NCBI GenBank assembly: GCA_910589085.1 | Contig: CAJUSG010000081.1 | Span: forward strand, 1-5,069 | From: an uncultured Oscillospiraceae bacterium | GTDB lineage: Bacteria > Bacillota > Clostridia > Oscillospirales > Oscillospiraceae | Length of the DNA stretch: 5,069 bases | Reading direction: 5' to 3' | Shown: positions 1 through 4,713 of the stretch, piece after piece | Position numbering within the stretch: position 1 is the first letter of the stretch | How the letters are laid out: each line of letters starts with the position of its first letter | Position numbers and translations under genes: made by a program | Notes under the pieces: generated by a model | What the model was told of the DNA's origin: nothing | Database searches by the model: none | Seen by the model: only the letters and a program-made list of their open reading frames with translations

Positions 1-277
1 GGCCACGGCGGGGAGGCTCCGGCTGCTCCTGGGGCTTCTCCCACTCCTGCCCGCCTTCCGGGGGAGCTGATACCTCAAGAGATACAGATTGTTCCGCCAT
101 GATTTTATCAATCAGATCCCCGGAGATGTCAATTACATTTCCGGTAGTGCGTTCCGGCACAGGGCTATCCAATGTTTCAGGGCCAGCAACATCCAGTTTG
201 ATTTGCTCCTGTATTCCGGTGTCTGGGAGCGAGGGCTGTCCTTCGTCAATGGAGAGCTGGGTTTTATCTTCTTCCAC
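1..277 (-). CDS. Partial unrecognised acidic, proline-rich protein (5' part only)
   Basis: About 92 codons are open from a GTG at 275-277 to the window edge, so the C-terminus is missing. The start is chosen because AGGAGG (285-290) sits exactly 7 nt upstream, and no other good ribosome site precedes this frame. The product begins MEEDKTQLSIDEGQPSLPD. It is acidic, contains a more ordered stretch around residues 47-63 (NVIDISGDLIDKIMAEQ), then becomes rich in Pro, Glu and Gln and ends in PEPPRRG at the edge. No signal peptide or membrane segment is visible, and I do not recognise a family. The Pro/Glu linker ending in RRG resembles linkers that precede AT-hook-like RGRPPK motifs in proteins of Firmicute conjugative elements; that is a loose resemblance, not an assignment. 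A TATAAT lies at 302-307 on this strand, but no convincing -35 accompanies it. Confidence 0.6.
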   Translation of the reverse strand, partial: MEEDKTQLSIDEGQPSLPDTGIQEQIKLDVAGPETLDSPVPERTTGNVIDISGDLIDKIMAEQSVSLEVSAPPEGGQEWEKPQEQPEPPRRG

Positions 278-311
278 TTGCTAACCTCCTTTTTATCGTT
301 GATTATATATG

Positions 312-345
312 AAAACACCGCCCATAGTCTCCATAAGGCGGTGTT
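312..345 (-). terminator. Probable Rho-independent terminator of the collagen-like gene
   Basis: A perfect 9-bp inverted repeat (AACACCGCC at 314-322 and GGCGGTGTT at 337-345) encloses a 14-nt loop. Read on the minus strand it lies about 43 nt beyond the stop of the collagen-like gene and is followed by a short T run and AT-rich sequence. The T run is only four bases, so termination may be partial. Read on the plus strand no T run follows directly. Confidence 0.55.
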
Positions 346-387
346 CCATGTAATGTGATAGATTTTATTGTCATATTGTGATGTTTT

Positions 388-1005
388 TTACGGTTTTATG
401 CGTTTTCCTATTAAAAATGTCCCGGTCGCACCGGCAGGGCCGGTGGGGCCAGCGGGACCGGCAGGCCCCTGGGCGCCGGTGGCACCTGTAGCGCCCGTCG
501 CACCGGCAGGGCCGGTGGGGCCAGCGGGGCCGGCAGGGCCCTGAGCGCCGGTAGCGCCGGTGGCACCCGTCGCACCGGCAGGGCCAGTGGGACCAGCGGG
601 ACCAGCAGGTCCCTGAGCGCCGGTAGCGCCTGTGGCGCCTGTGGCACCCGTCGCACCGGTAGCGCCGGCAGGTCCGGGAATACCCTGGGGACCAGTGGGG
701 CCGGTAGCACCGTCAGGGCCAGGATATCCCTGTGGACCGGTCGGGCCAGTCGGGCCAGTTCCGGGATAGGGCGGGAAGGGACCGGGACCCGAACAGGGCG
801 GGACTGGGGGCAAGGAAGGTGTACCGCAGCCGCAGCCAGTGTTACAACCGCAACCGGTATTGCAGCCGCAGCTGGTAATACAGCCATTTCCACAGCTGGA
901 TCCGCAGCCGCTGTTGCAGCCGCAGCTTGTACTGCAGCCCGTCAGGTGTGCCACAACACCATCCCGGCTGCTCTGCTCCCAATCAGAAGCATAGTATCGT
1001 CTCAT
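388..1005 (-). CDS. Collagen-like, cysteine-rich putative spore-surface protein (BclA-like tract, no C-terminal domain)
   Basis: The 205-residue product starts MRRYYASDWEQSS. The ATG at 1003-1005 is preferred over an in-frame ATG 16 codons upstream because AAAGGAG lies 6 nt before it. Residues 24-60 are a Cys/Gly-rich segment with 12 cysteines in CGC and CNTGC patterns; a 13th is Cys71. A Pro-rich linker follows at 63-82. Residues 84-194 form 37 uninterrupted Gly-X-Y triplets, mostly GAT, GPA, GPT and GAQ. The protein then ends after TFLIGKRIKP. Collagen-like tracts rich in GXT triplets are known from exosporium filament proteins such as BclA, where Thr is a glycosylation site and a TNF-like C-terminal domain drives trimerisation. 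That domain is absent here. Cys-rich segments occur in self-assembling coat and exosporium proteins (CotY/CotZ, CdeC). A spore-surface role is inferred from composition plus the SigmaK-like promoter. No signal peptide is visible, which fits synthesis in the mother cell. Confidence 0.85.
   Translation of the reverse strand: MRRYYASDWEQSSRDGVVAHLTGCSTSCGCNSGCGSSCGNGCITSCGCNTGCGCNTGCGCGTPSLPPVPPCSGPGPFPPYPGTGPTGPTGPQGYPGPDGATGPTGPQGIPGPAGATGATGATGATGATGAQGPAGPAGPTGPAGATGATGATGAQGPAGPAGPTGPAGATGATGATGAQGPAGPAGPTGPAGATGTFLIGKRIKP
420..621 (-). repeat. 72-bp tandem repeat (24-residue collagen unit), two full copies and one partial
   Basis: Within the collagen-like gene, residues 129-152, 153-176 and 177-195 repeat the same order of eight triplets: GAQ, GPA, GPA, GPT, GPA, GAT, GAT, GAT. 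In DNA these are 550-621, 478-549 and about 420-477. The third copy stops after its first GAT. Copies differ by scattered, mostly synonymous substitutions, for example gggccggtggggcc against gggccagtgggacc on the plus strand. This indicates duplication followed by drift. Such in-frame minisatellites change copy number between strains. Confidence 0.85.
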
Positions 1006-1036
1006 AACGCACTCCTTTGACTCAAGTAAGTGATGG

Positions 1037-1053
1037 ATGTGGCTATGCCACAT
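1037..1053. repeat. 7-bp palindrome at the predicted 5' end of the collagen-like transcript
   Basis: ATGTGGC (1037-1043) and GCCACAT (1047-1053) are perfect inverted repeats separated by TAT. The palindrome spans the predicted transcript start of the minus-strand gene. It could be a protein-binding site or an mRNA-stabilising hairpin. It has no T run, so it is not a terminator. Confidence 0.5.
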
Positions 1054-1055
1054 AC

Positions 1056-1083
1056 CATACTATGTAAGCTGTTCCTATCGGTG
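1056..1083 (-). promoter_or_regulatory. SigmaK-like (late mother-cell sporulation) promoter of the collagen-like gene
   Basis: On the minus strand a CACC element (1080-1083) is followed, with 16 nt between its AC and the next element, by CATAGTATG (1056-1064). The SigmaK consensus in Bacillus is approximately mACm, 16-17 bp, then gCATAnnnTA. The -35 element and the spacing fit, and the -10 differs at the final A. The predicted transcript start is near 1049, about 45 nt before the ATG. Short consensus elements can occur by chance, but position and gene type agree. Confidence 0.55.
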
Positions 1084-1089
1084 CGGGTC

Positions 1090-1118
1090 TTTACAGGGAA
1101 AGGATTTTCCACTATAAT
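1090..1118 (+). promoter_or_regulatory. Near-consensus SigmaA promoter for the 91-codon gene
   Basis: TTTACA (1090-1095, 5 of 6 bases match TTGACA) and a perfect TATAAT (1113-1118) are separated by the optimal 17 bp. The predicted start is near 1125, leaving a leader of about 20 nt that holds the AAGGAGG ribosome site (1129-1135). Only 6 bp separate its -35 from the -35 of the divergent SigmaK-like promoter. Confidence 0.85.
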
Positions 1119-1144
1119 AAAAACCTGCAAGGAGGCGTTTTCCA

Positions 1145-1420
1145 TTGAATCATATTGAAATTCCCACCCTGCTCTTCTGGAAAAACAACAACAGCTGGTA
1201 TGGCAGTCTGGGTGAGGCCCGGTTTTTTATCAAACCGGAGACTCCTGAAGGCGGAGAAAAGCAGCTCAATGTTCAGTTTTGGCGGGGGCCTCTGTCCATG
1301 GCTCTCAGCGAGATCATTGCCTCCGCCGCCTTCCCGGTGACAGAGGAAGGTCTGGCTCAAACCACCGCCTGGCTGGAGGAGCAGGCCGCCCGTCTGCGCA
1401 GCAAAGCGCCCGCCGAATAA
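1145..1420 (+). CDS. Small conserved-looking protein of unknown function (91 residues)
   Basis: The start is a TTG at 1145-1147, chosen because AAGGAGG (1129-1135) is 9 nt upstream and a strong promoter lies just before it. The product begins MNHIEIPTLLFWKNNNSWYG. It has two visible parts. Residues 1-45 are rich in aromatic and charged residues (FWKNNNSWYGSLGEARFFIKPE, then LNVQFWRGPLS) and look beta-rich. Residues 49-86 look helical and end EEGLAQTTAWLEEQAARLRS. There are no cysteines, signal peptide or membrane segments, so it is probably cytosolic. I do not recognise a named family. Natural-looking composition, GC-rich third positions and a complete set of expression signals make it a real gene. 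It converges on upp and shares a terminator hairpin with it. Confidence 0.82.
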   Translation: MNHIEIPTLLFWKNNNSWYGSLGEARFFIKPETPEGGEKQLNVQFWRGPLSMALSEIIASAAFPVTEEGLAQTTAWLEEQAARLRSKAPAE

Positions 1421-1431
1421 CGGCGGGCGCT
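1405..1431. terminator. Shared hairpin between convergent genes, with a stop codon in its loop
   Basis: A perfect 11-bp GC-rich stem (AGCGCCCGCCG at 1405-1415, CGGCGGGCGCT at 1421-1431) has the loop AATAA, whose last three bases are the TAA of the 91-codon gene. It lies 13 nt beyond the stop of upp on the other strand. T runs are weak on both sides: TTT within GCTTTGC on the minus strand, and pyrimidine-rich sequence on the plus strand. It probably acts on both convergent transcripts, though not as an ideal intrinsic terminator. Confidence 0.6.
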
Positions 1432-1444
1432 CCCCTGTCTCTGT

Positions 1445-2080
1445 TTACTTGGTGCCAAAGATCCGGTCACCTGCGTCCCCCAGACCGGGGACGATATATG
1501 CGTGGTCGTTGAGCTTCTCATCCACGGCGGCCACATAGATATCCACATCGGGGTGATCCTTCTGAATACATTCGATGCCCTCAGGAGCGGCCAAGACGTT
1601 CATCAGCTTGATATGCTTGCAGCCATACCCCTTGATAAAGGTGATGGCGGCAGAGGCGGAGCCGCCGGTAGCCAGCATGGGGTCCAAGACAATCACATCC
1701 CGCTCAGCAATGTCGGCAGGCATCTTGCAGTAGTACTCCACGGGGCGGTGGGTCTCAGGGTCCCGGTACAGGCCAATATGGCCCACCTTTGCCGAGGGAA
1801 TCATCTTCAGGATACCGTCCACCATACCCAGGCCCGCCCGGAGAATGGGGACCACAGCCAGCTTCTTGCCCGCCAATGTCTTAAAGGTGGCAGTAGCGAT
1901 GGGCGTTTTGATCTCAATATCCTCCAGAGGCAGATCACGGGTGGCCTCGTAGCACTCCAGAGCGGCGATCTCAGAGACGATCTCCCGGAACTCCTTTACG
2001 CCGGTCCTCTCATCCCGGAGAATGGTCAGCTTATGCTGAAGCAGCGGATGGTCCAAAATGTGTACCTTTTCATTATACAT
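1445..2080 (-). CDS. upp: Uracil phosphoribosyltransferase
   Basis: This enzyme makes UMP from uracil and PRPP in the cytosolic pyrimidine salvage pathway. The 211-residue product is the usual family length and intact. Visible motifs are PILRAGLGM (78-86), GLYRD (103-107), the PRPP-binding loop VLDPMLATGGSA (131-142) and the uracil-binding C-terminus YIVPGLGDAGDRIFGTK (195-211). The ATG at 2078-2080 is preferred: it opens the typical N-terminus MYNEKVHILDHPLLQHKL and has AGAAGGGG 9 nt upstream. The start overlaps the end of tsaB by 8 nt, so it is the last gene of the tsaE-tsaB-upp unit and probably translationally coupled. No uracil-responsive attenuator is visible directly upstream, which is coding sequence. 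Identification is certain from the motifs. Confidence 0.98.
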   Translation of the reverse strand: MYNEKVHILDHPLLQHKLTILRDERTGVKEFREIVSEIAALECYEATRDLPLEDIEIKTPIATATFKTLAGKKLAVVPILRAGLGMVDGILKMIPSAKVGHIGLYRDPETHRPVEYYCKMPADIAERDVIVLDPMLATGGSASAAITFIKGYGCKHIKLMNVLAAPEGIECIQKDHPDVDIYVAAVDEKLNDHAYIVPGLGDAGDRIFGTK

Positions 2081-2813
2081 GTTTTTGATCCCCTTCTATT
2101 GTAAATTTAGTGTTCTGCTCCCGCTCTAAGCGCTCCCGCTCCGCCTGGGACAGGCGGTGGTATATGGGGGCCAGCTTTTCGCCGGGCACCAGGCCGCCGG
2201 AGGCGATCACTTCCTCCGCCGCCCGGGCCACCCCCAAGGCACTCTGCATCCGAAGACGAACGGGGGCCAGGGTCAGGCCGGGAACCTCCCTTAACAGAGA
2301 ATTATAACATAATTGGCCTCCGTCGCCAACTACTATTTTCTGTTCCGGGAATTTTTTCAGCTCCTCCCCCAGCTCATCCAGCGAGATCGCCCGGTCTGGG
2401 CTGAGCCGCTCCAGGCCGTCCCCCATCCCCCGAAACAGGGCGTTGTACACCTGTTTCCGCCGGGCGTCCATGGCGCAGACAATCAGCTTTCCCTCCATAT
2501 GGGCCAAAGGCCAGGCCATTGACTCAAGGGTGGAGCAAGGAGCGCATTGCTGCCCTCCCGCCCAAGCCAGCCCTTTGGCAGTGGCCACCCCAATGCGTAG
2601 CCCGGTAAAGGAGCCCGGCCCGGCCGCCACGGCAATAACATCCACCCGATCCAGCGTCTCACCGCAATTTTTCAGCATATCGCAGACCATGGGCAGCAGG
2701 GTGCGGCTGTGGGTCAGTCCACTGCACTGGAAGGCTTGGGCAGCCGGCACTCCATCCCGGCACAGCGCCGCAGAACAGGCCGCCGCTGAGGATTCCAAAG
2801 CCAAAATATTCAC
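2073..2813 (-). CDS. tsaB: tRNA threonylcarbamoyladenosine biosynthesis protein TsaB
   Basis: TsaB is the inactive ASKHA-fold partner of TsaD in the TsaBDE complex, which transfers threonylcarbamoyl to A37 of ANN-decoding tRNAs (t6A). The 246-residue product starts at a GTG (2811-2813) giving MNILALESSAAACSAAL, the usual family N-terminus. A longer in-frame start would add 18 unlike residues lying entirely inside tsaE. Diagnostic motifs are THSRTLLPM (34-42) and GPGSFTGLRIG (65-75), with a C-terminal APIYHRLSQAERER similar to the family's PxYLR region. The C-terminus is extended and charged. The GTG start overlaps the tsaE stop as GTGA (4 nt), and its ribosome site (GAGGGGGTGG) lies within tsaE, so the two are coupled. 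In many Firmicutes tsaB is followed by rimI and tsaD; here upp follows instead. Confidence 0.95.
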   Translation of the reverse strand: MNILALESSAAACSAALCRDGVPAAQAFQCSGLTHSRTLLPMVCDMLKNCGETLDRVDVIAVAAGPGSFTGLRIGVATAKGLAWAGGQQCAPCSTLESMAWPLAHMEGKLIVCAMDARRKQVYNALFRGMGDGLERLSPDRAISLDELGEELKKFPEQKIVVGDGGQLCYNSLLREVPGLTLAPVRLRMQSALGVARAAEEVIASGGLVPGEKLAPIYHRLSQAERERLEREQNTKFTIEGDQKHV

Positions 2814-3235
2814 AGCTCCACCCCCTCGATGGTGACAACCCGCTGTGTCTCCCTTCCGCCCCGGCATATGCTGACCAAAACAGCGTCCCTCTCCAGGGCA
2901 TCCGCCACATTCTCACTCCACTCCACGGCACACACCCCTCCACGGGTAAGATAATCCTCCCAGCCGATGTCGAAGAGCTCATCAGAGGAGTCCAGCCGGT
3001 ACATATCAAAGTGAAACAGAGGCAGACGGCCCCCCTCATACTCGTTGACGATTGTAAAGGTGGGGCTGGTCACCCGCTCTGTAATGCCGAGCCCCCGGGC
3101 CAGGCCCCGGGTAAACGCGGTCTTACCCGCCCCCAAGTCGCCGGTGAAGGCAATTACCGTCCCCGGCTCCAGCTTCTCCGCCAACCGGGACCCCAGCTCT
3201 TCCGTCTCATTCTCGCTGTTGGTGATAAACTCCAC
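2810..3235 (-). CDS. tsaE: tRNA threonylcarbamoyladenosine biosynthesis ATPase TsaE
   Basis: TsaE is the P-loop ATPase that drives turnover of the TsaB-TsaD complex during t6A synthesis. The 141-residue product matches family length. Motifs in order are Walker A GDLGAGKT (32-39), SPTFTIVNEYEG (57-68), HFDMYRL (75-81) and the acidic VEWSEN (104-109). The GTG at 3233-3235 gives MEFITNSENETEELG and has GGAGGG (3243-3248) 7 nt upstream. An upstream ATG near 3254 is in another frame. This is the first gene of the minus-strand operon, behind an extended -10 promoter. Its last codons contain the ribosome site of tsaB. Identification is secure. Confidence 0.96.
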   Translation of the reverse strand: MEFITNSENETEELGSRLAEKLEPGTVIAFTGDLGAGKTAFTRGLARGLGITERVTSPTFTIVNEYEGGRLPLFHFDMYRLDSSDELFDIGWEDYLTRGGVCAVEWSENVADALERDAVLVSICRGGRETQRVVTIEGVEL

Positions 3236-3277
3236 CGGTCGTCCCTCCGTTCATAGAAAATTTTCAGGTTCTTAAAC

Positions 3278-3286
3278 ATTATAGCA
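3278..3286 (-). promoter_or_regulatory. Extended -10 promoter for tsaE-tsaB-upp
   Basis: On the minus strand TGCTATAAT is a perfect -10 hexamer (3278-3283) preceded by the TG of an extended -10. No good -35 lies at 16-18 bp; the extended -10 would compensate. The predicted start is near 3271, giving a leader of about 35 nt to the GTG of tsaE. Confidence 0.65.
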
Positions 3287-3296
3287 CAAACAGGGT

Positions 3297-3324
3297 TTGC
3301 CTTTCCAGCAAAATGTGATAAAAT
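3297..3324 (+). promoter_or_regulatory. Probable SigmaA promoter for the SEDS gene
   Basis: TTGCCT (3297-3302, 4 of 6 consensus bases) and TAAAAT (3319-3324, 5 of 6) are 16 bp apart. A second possible -10, TATATT, lies at 3324-3329. The promoter begins only 13 bp from the divergent TATAAT of the tsaE promoter. The leader to the TTG start would be about 32 nt. Confidence 0.5.
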
Positions 3325-3362
3325 ATATTGGTCATTTTTACGACTGCCAGGGAGGTGAGTTC

Positions 3363-4568
3363 TTGTCCACGCTGTTTTCCCCCATCCGGGAATTTTTCAA
3401 AAAGGGCGACATATTGCTGCTGACCCTGTGTCTGGCGGCCAGCGGCTTTGGGCTGGTCCTCATCTTCTCCGCCACCCAGTATTTTGGGGAAATGCGCTGG
3501 ACGCGCTTTATTCTCGTTCAGTTCATCGCCATCTGCCTGGGCGTGATCGCCTACATGCTTCTCACCTTTGTGGACTTCCAGCTCTTTGTGGAGAAACGGT
3601 GGAAGCTGCTGCTGGCCTTCAATATTGTCTTTATCCTTCTGCTTCTCACCCCGCTGGGGGAAGACTACGACTCTGGTAATCTGAACTGGCTGGTCATCTC
3701 CCGTATCATTCCAAAATTCCCCATGGATGTTCAGCCCAACGAGATTGTAAAGATCTCCTTCATCCTGATGCTGGCTCTGCAAATCGTAAAAATTCAGGAC
3801 CACGGGCAGAACATCAGCTCCATCCCCTCCATCATTCAGATCGGTGGACACACTGTCTTTATGCTGGGCCTGATCGCCGCCGTCTGCGGCGACTTTGGCA
3901 TGTGTGTCATCTATATGATGATTTTTGTGGCTATGGCCTGGGTAGCCGGGATCAAGCTGCGCTGGTTTGTGCTGGTGGGGGGGGGAATCGTGCTGGCGGC
4001 GGTCATTGTCTGGCTGTTTTTCCTGCCGGAGACCCGCTGGTGGAACGATTACCGGATCATGCGCTTCCGGGTGGTATTTGACCACAGCCTGGACGTCCGT
4101 GGAAAGGGCTGGCAGCAGACCCGCTCCAGCCTCGCCATTGGTTCCGGCCAGCTCTTTGGCCAGGGTTACCTGAACGGCGTACAGACCCAGTCCCCCAGCA
4201 GCCAGGCCCTCCCTGCCCGGCACACCGACTTTATCTACGCCGTCTGCGGCGAGGAGCTGGGGCTGGTGGGCTGTATGGCCCTGTTGCTTCTGCTGTCCCT
4301 CATCGTCCTGCGGTGCATCTGGGTGGGACGGCACGCCAGCTCCCCCTTCAACGCCTATGTTTGCATGGGTATGGCAGGGATGCTGCTGGCCCAGATCACT
4401 TTTAATGTGGGCATGTGCCTGTTTATTCTGCCCGTTATGGGCCTAACTCTCCCCTTCATTAGCTATGGCGGCTCCTCTATCATTACCCTGTTCGCCGCCA
4501 TGGGCATTGTCTCCAGTGTCAAAGCCAGAACCCTGCCCAGCTGGCTGAGGGACAGAAGCCCGGTTTGA
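3363..4568 (+). CDS. rodA: SEDS-family peptidoglycan glycosyltransferase, RodA-like (FtsW/RodA/SpoVE family)
   Basis: This is a multipass membrane protein of 401 residues. SEDS proteins polymerise glycan strands from lipid II with a class B PBP partner; RodA serves elongation. The TTG at 3363-3365 is chosen because GGGAGGTGA sits 7 nt upstream; a farther in-frame TTG at 3297 has no ribosome site and falls in the promoter. Hydrophobic segments begin at residues 17-38 and run throughout, as expected for about ten helices. Family motifs are QPNEIVKI (124-131), GDFG (176-179), AIGSGQLFGQG (258-268), RHTDFIYAVCGEELG with the presumed catalytic Asp289, and GLTLPFISYGGSS (360-372). The GVQTQ...LPARHTDF loop resembles RodA (GTQSQ, LPERHTDF) more than FtsW, but SpoVE or FtsW function cannot be excluded. 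The motif usually written QPSE has Asn here. No PBP gene is adjacent in the window. Confidence 0.9.
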   Translation: MSTLFSPIREFFKKGDILLLTLCLAASGFGLVLIFSATQYFGEMRWTRFILVQFIAICLGVIAYMLLTFVDFQLFVEKRWKLLLAFNIVFILLLLTPLGEDYDSGNLNWLVISRIIPKFPMDVQPNEIVKISFILMLALQIVKIQDHGQNISSIPSIIQIGGHTVFMLGLIAAVCGDFGMCVIYMMIFVAMAWVAGIKLRWFVLVGGGIVLAAVIVWLFFLPETRWWNDYRIMRFRVVFDHSLDVRGKGWQQTRSSLAIGSGQLFGQGYLNGVQTQSPSSQALPARHTDFIYAVCGEELGLVGCMALLLLLSLIVLRCIWVGRHASSPFNAYVCMGMAGMLLAQITFNVGMCLFILPVMGLTLPFISYGGSSIITLFAAMGIVSSVKARTLPSWLRDRSPV

Positions 4569-4611
4569 CCTCACCTGATCTCTCTCAATGTGGAAAAAGG
4601 AAAGCCCCGCC

Positions 4612-4652
4612 TTTGGGAGGAACTTCGTAAGGAAGTTCCTCCCAAAATTTTT
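4612..4652 (+). terminator. Strong intrinsic terminator after the SEDS gene
   Basis: A perfect 15-bp stem (TTTGGGAGGAACTTC at 4612-4626, its complement at 4632-4646) with a GTAAG loop is followed by ATTTTT (4647-4652). It lies 43 nt after the SEDS stop codon on the same strand and should isolate tnpV from upstream transcription. Confidence 0.9.
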
Positions 4653-4713
4653 GTAGAGTCAGCCGAGGGGCGATTGGATTGTAGGGAAATTCAGTATATC
4701 GGAGAATTATATC

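Noticed and set aside
89..358. An 89-codon plus-strand frame at the left edge
   Set aside because: It is antisense to the frame with AGGAGG and GTG at ideal spacing, and runs through the hairpin at 314-345.
420..660. GC-rich direct repeats considered as a CRISPR array
   Set aside because: The repeats are contiguous, in frame and encode Gly-X-Y triplets; there are no spacers.
411..893. A 160-codon minus-strand frame inside the collagen-like gene
   Set aside because: It is a shifted reading of the repeat tract giving Ala/Pro/Leu repeats, a consequence of the GC-rich triplets.
1006..1053. Upstream ATG start for the collagen-like gene
   Set aside because: It lacks a ribosome site, and the extra 16 codons run through the palindrome in the leader; the ATG at 1003-1005 has AAAGGAG at good spacing.
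1502..2104. A 200-codon plus-strand frame opposite upp
   Set aside because: It lies over a fully intact upp, lacks a ribosome site and has no recognisable protein features.
2443..2835. A 130-codon plus-strand frame opposite tsaB
   Set aside because: It overlaps the conserved TsaB coding region and shows no start signals.
3279..4334. A 351-codon open frame antisense to the SEDS gene
   Set aside because: The product is a low-complexity His/Gln/Asp-rich sequence typical of the reverse of a membrane-protein gene, and the sense strand has clear SEDS motifs.
4674..4700. Possible tnpV promoter, TTGGAT with TATATC
   Set aside because: The spacer is only 15 bp, and the predicted start would fall after or inside the ribosome site.
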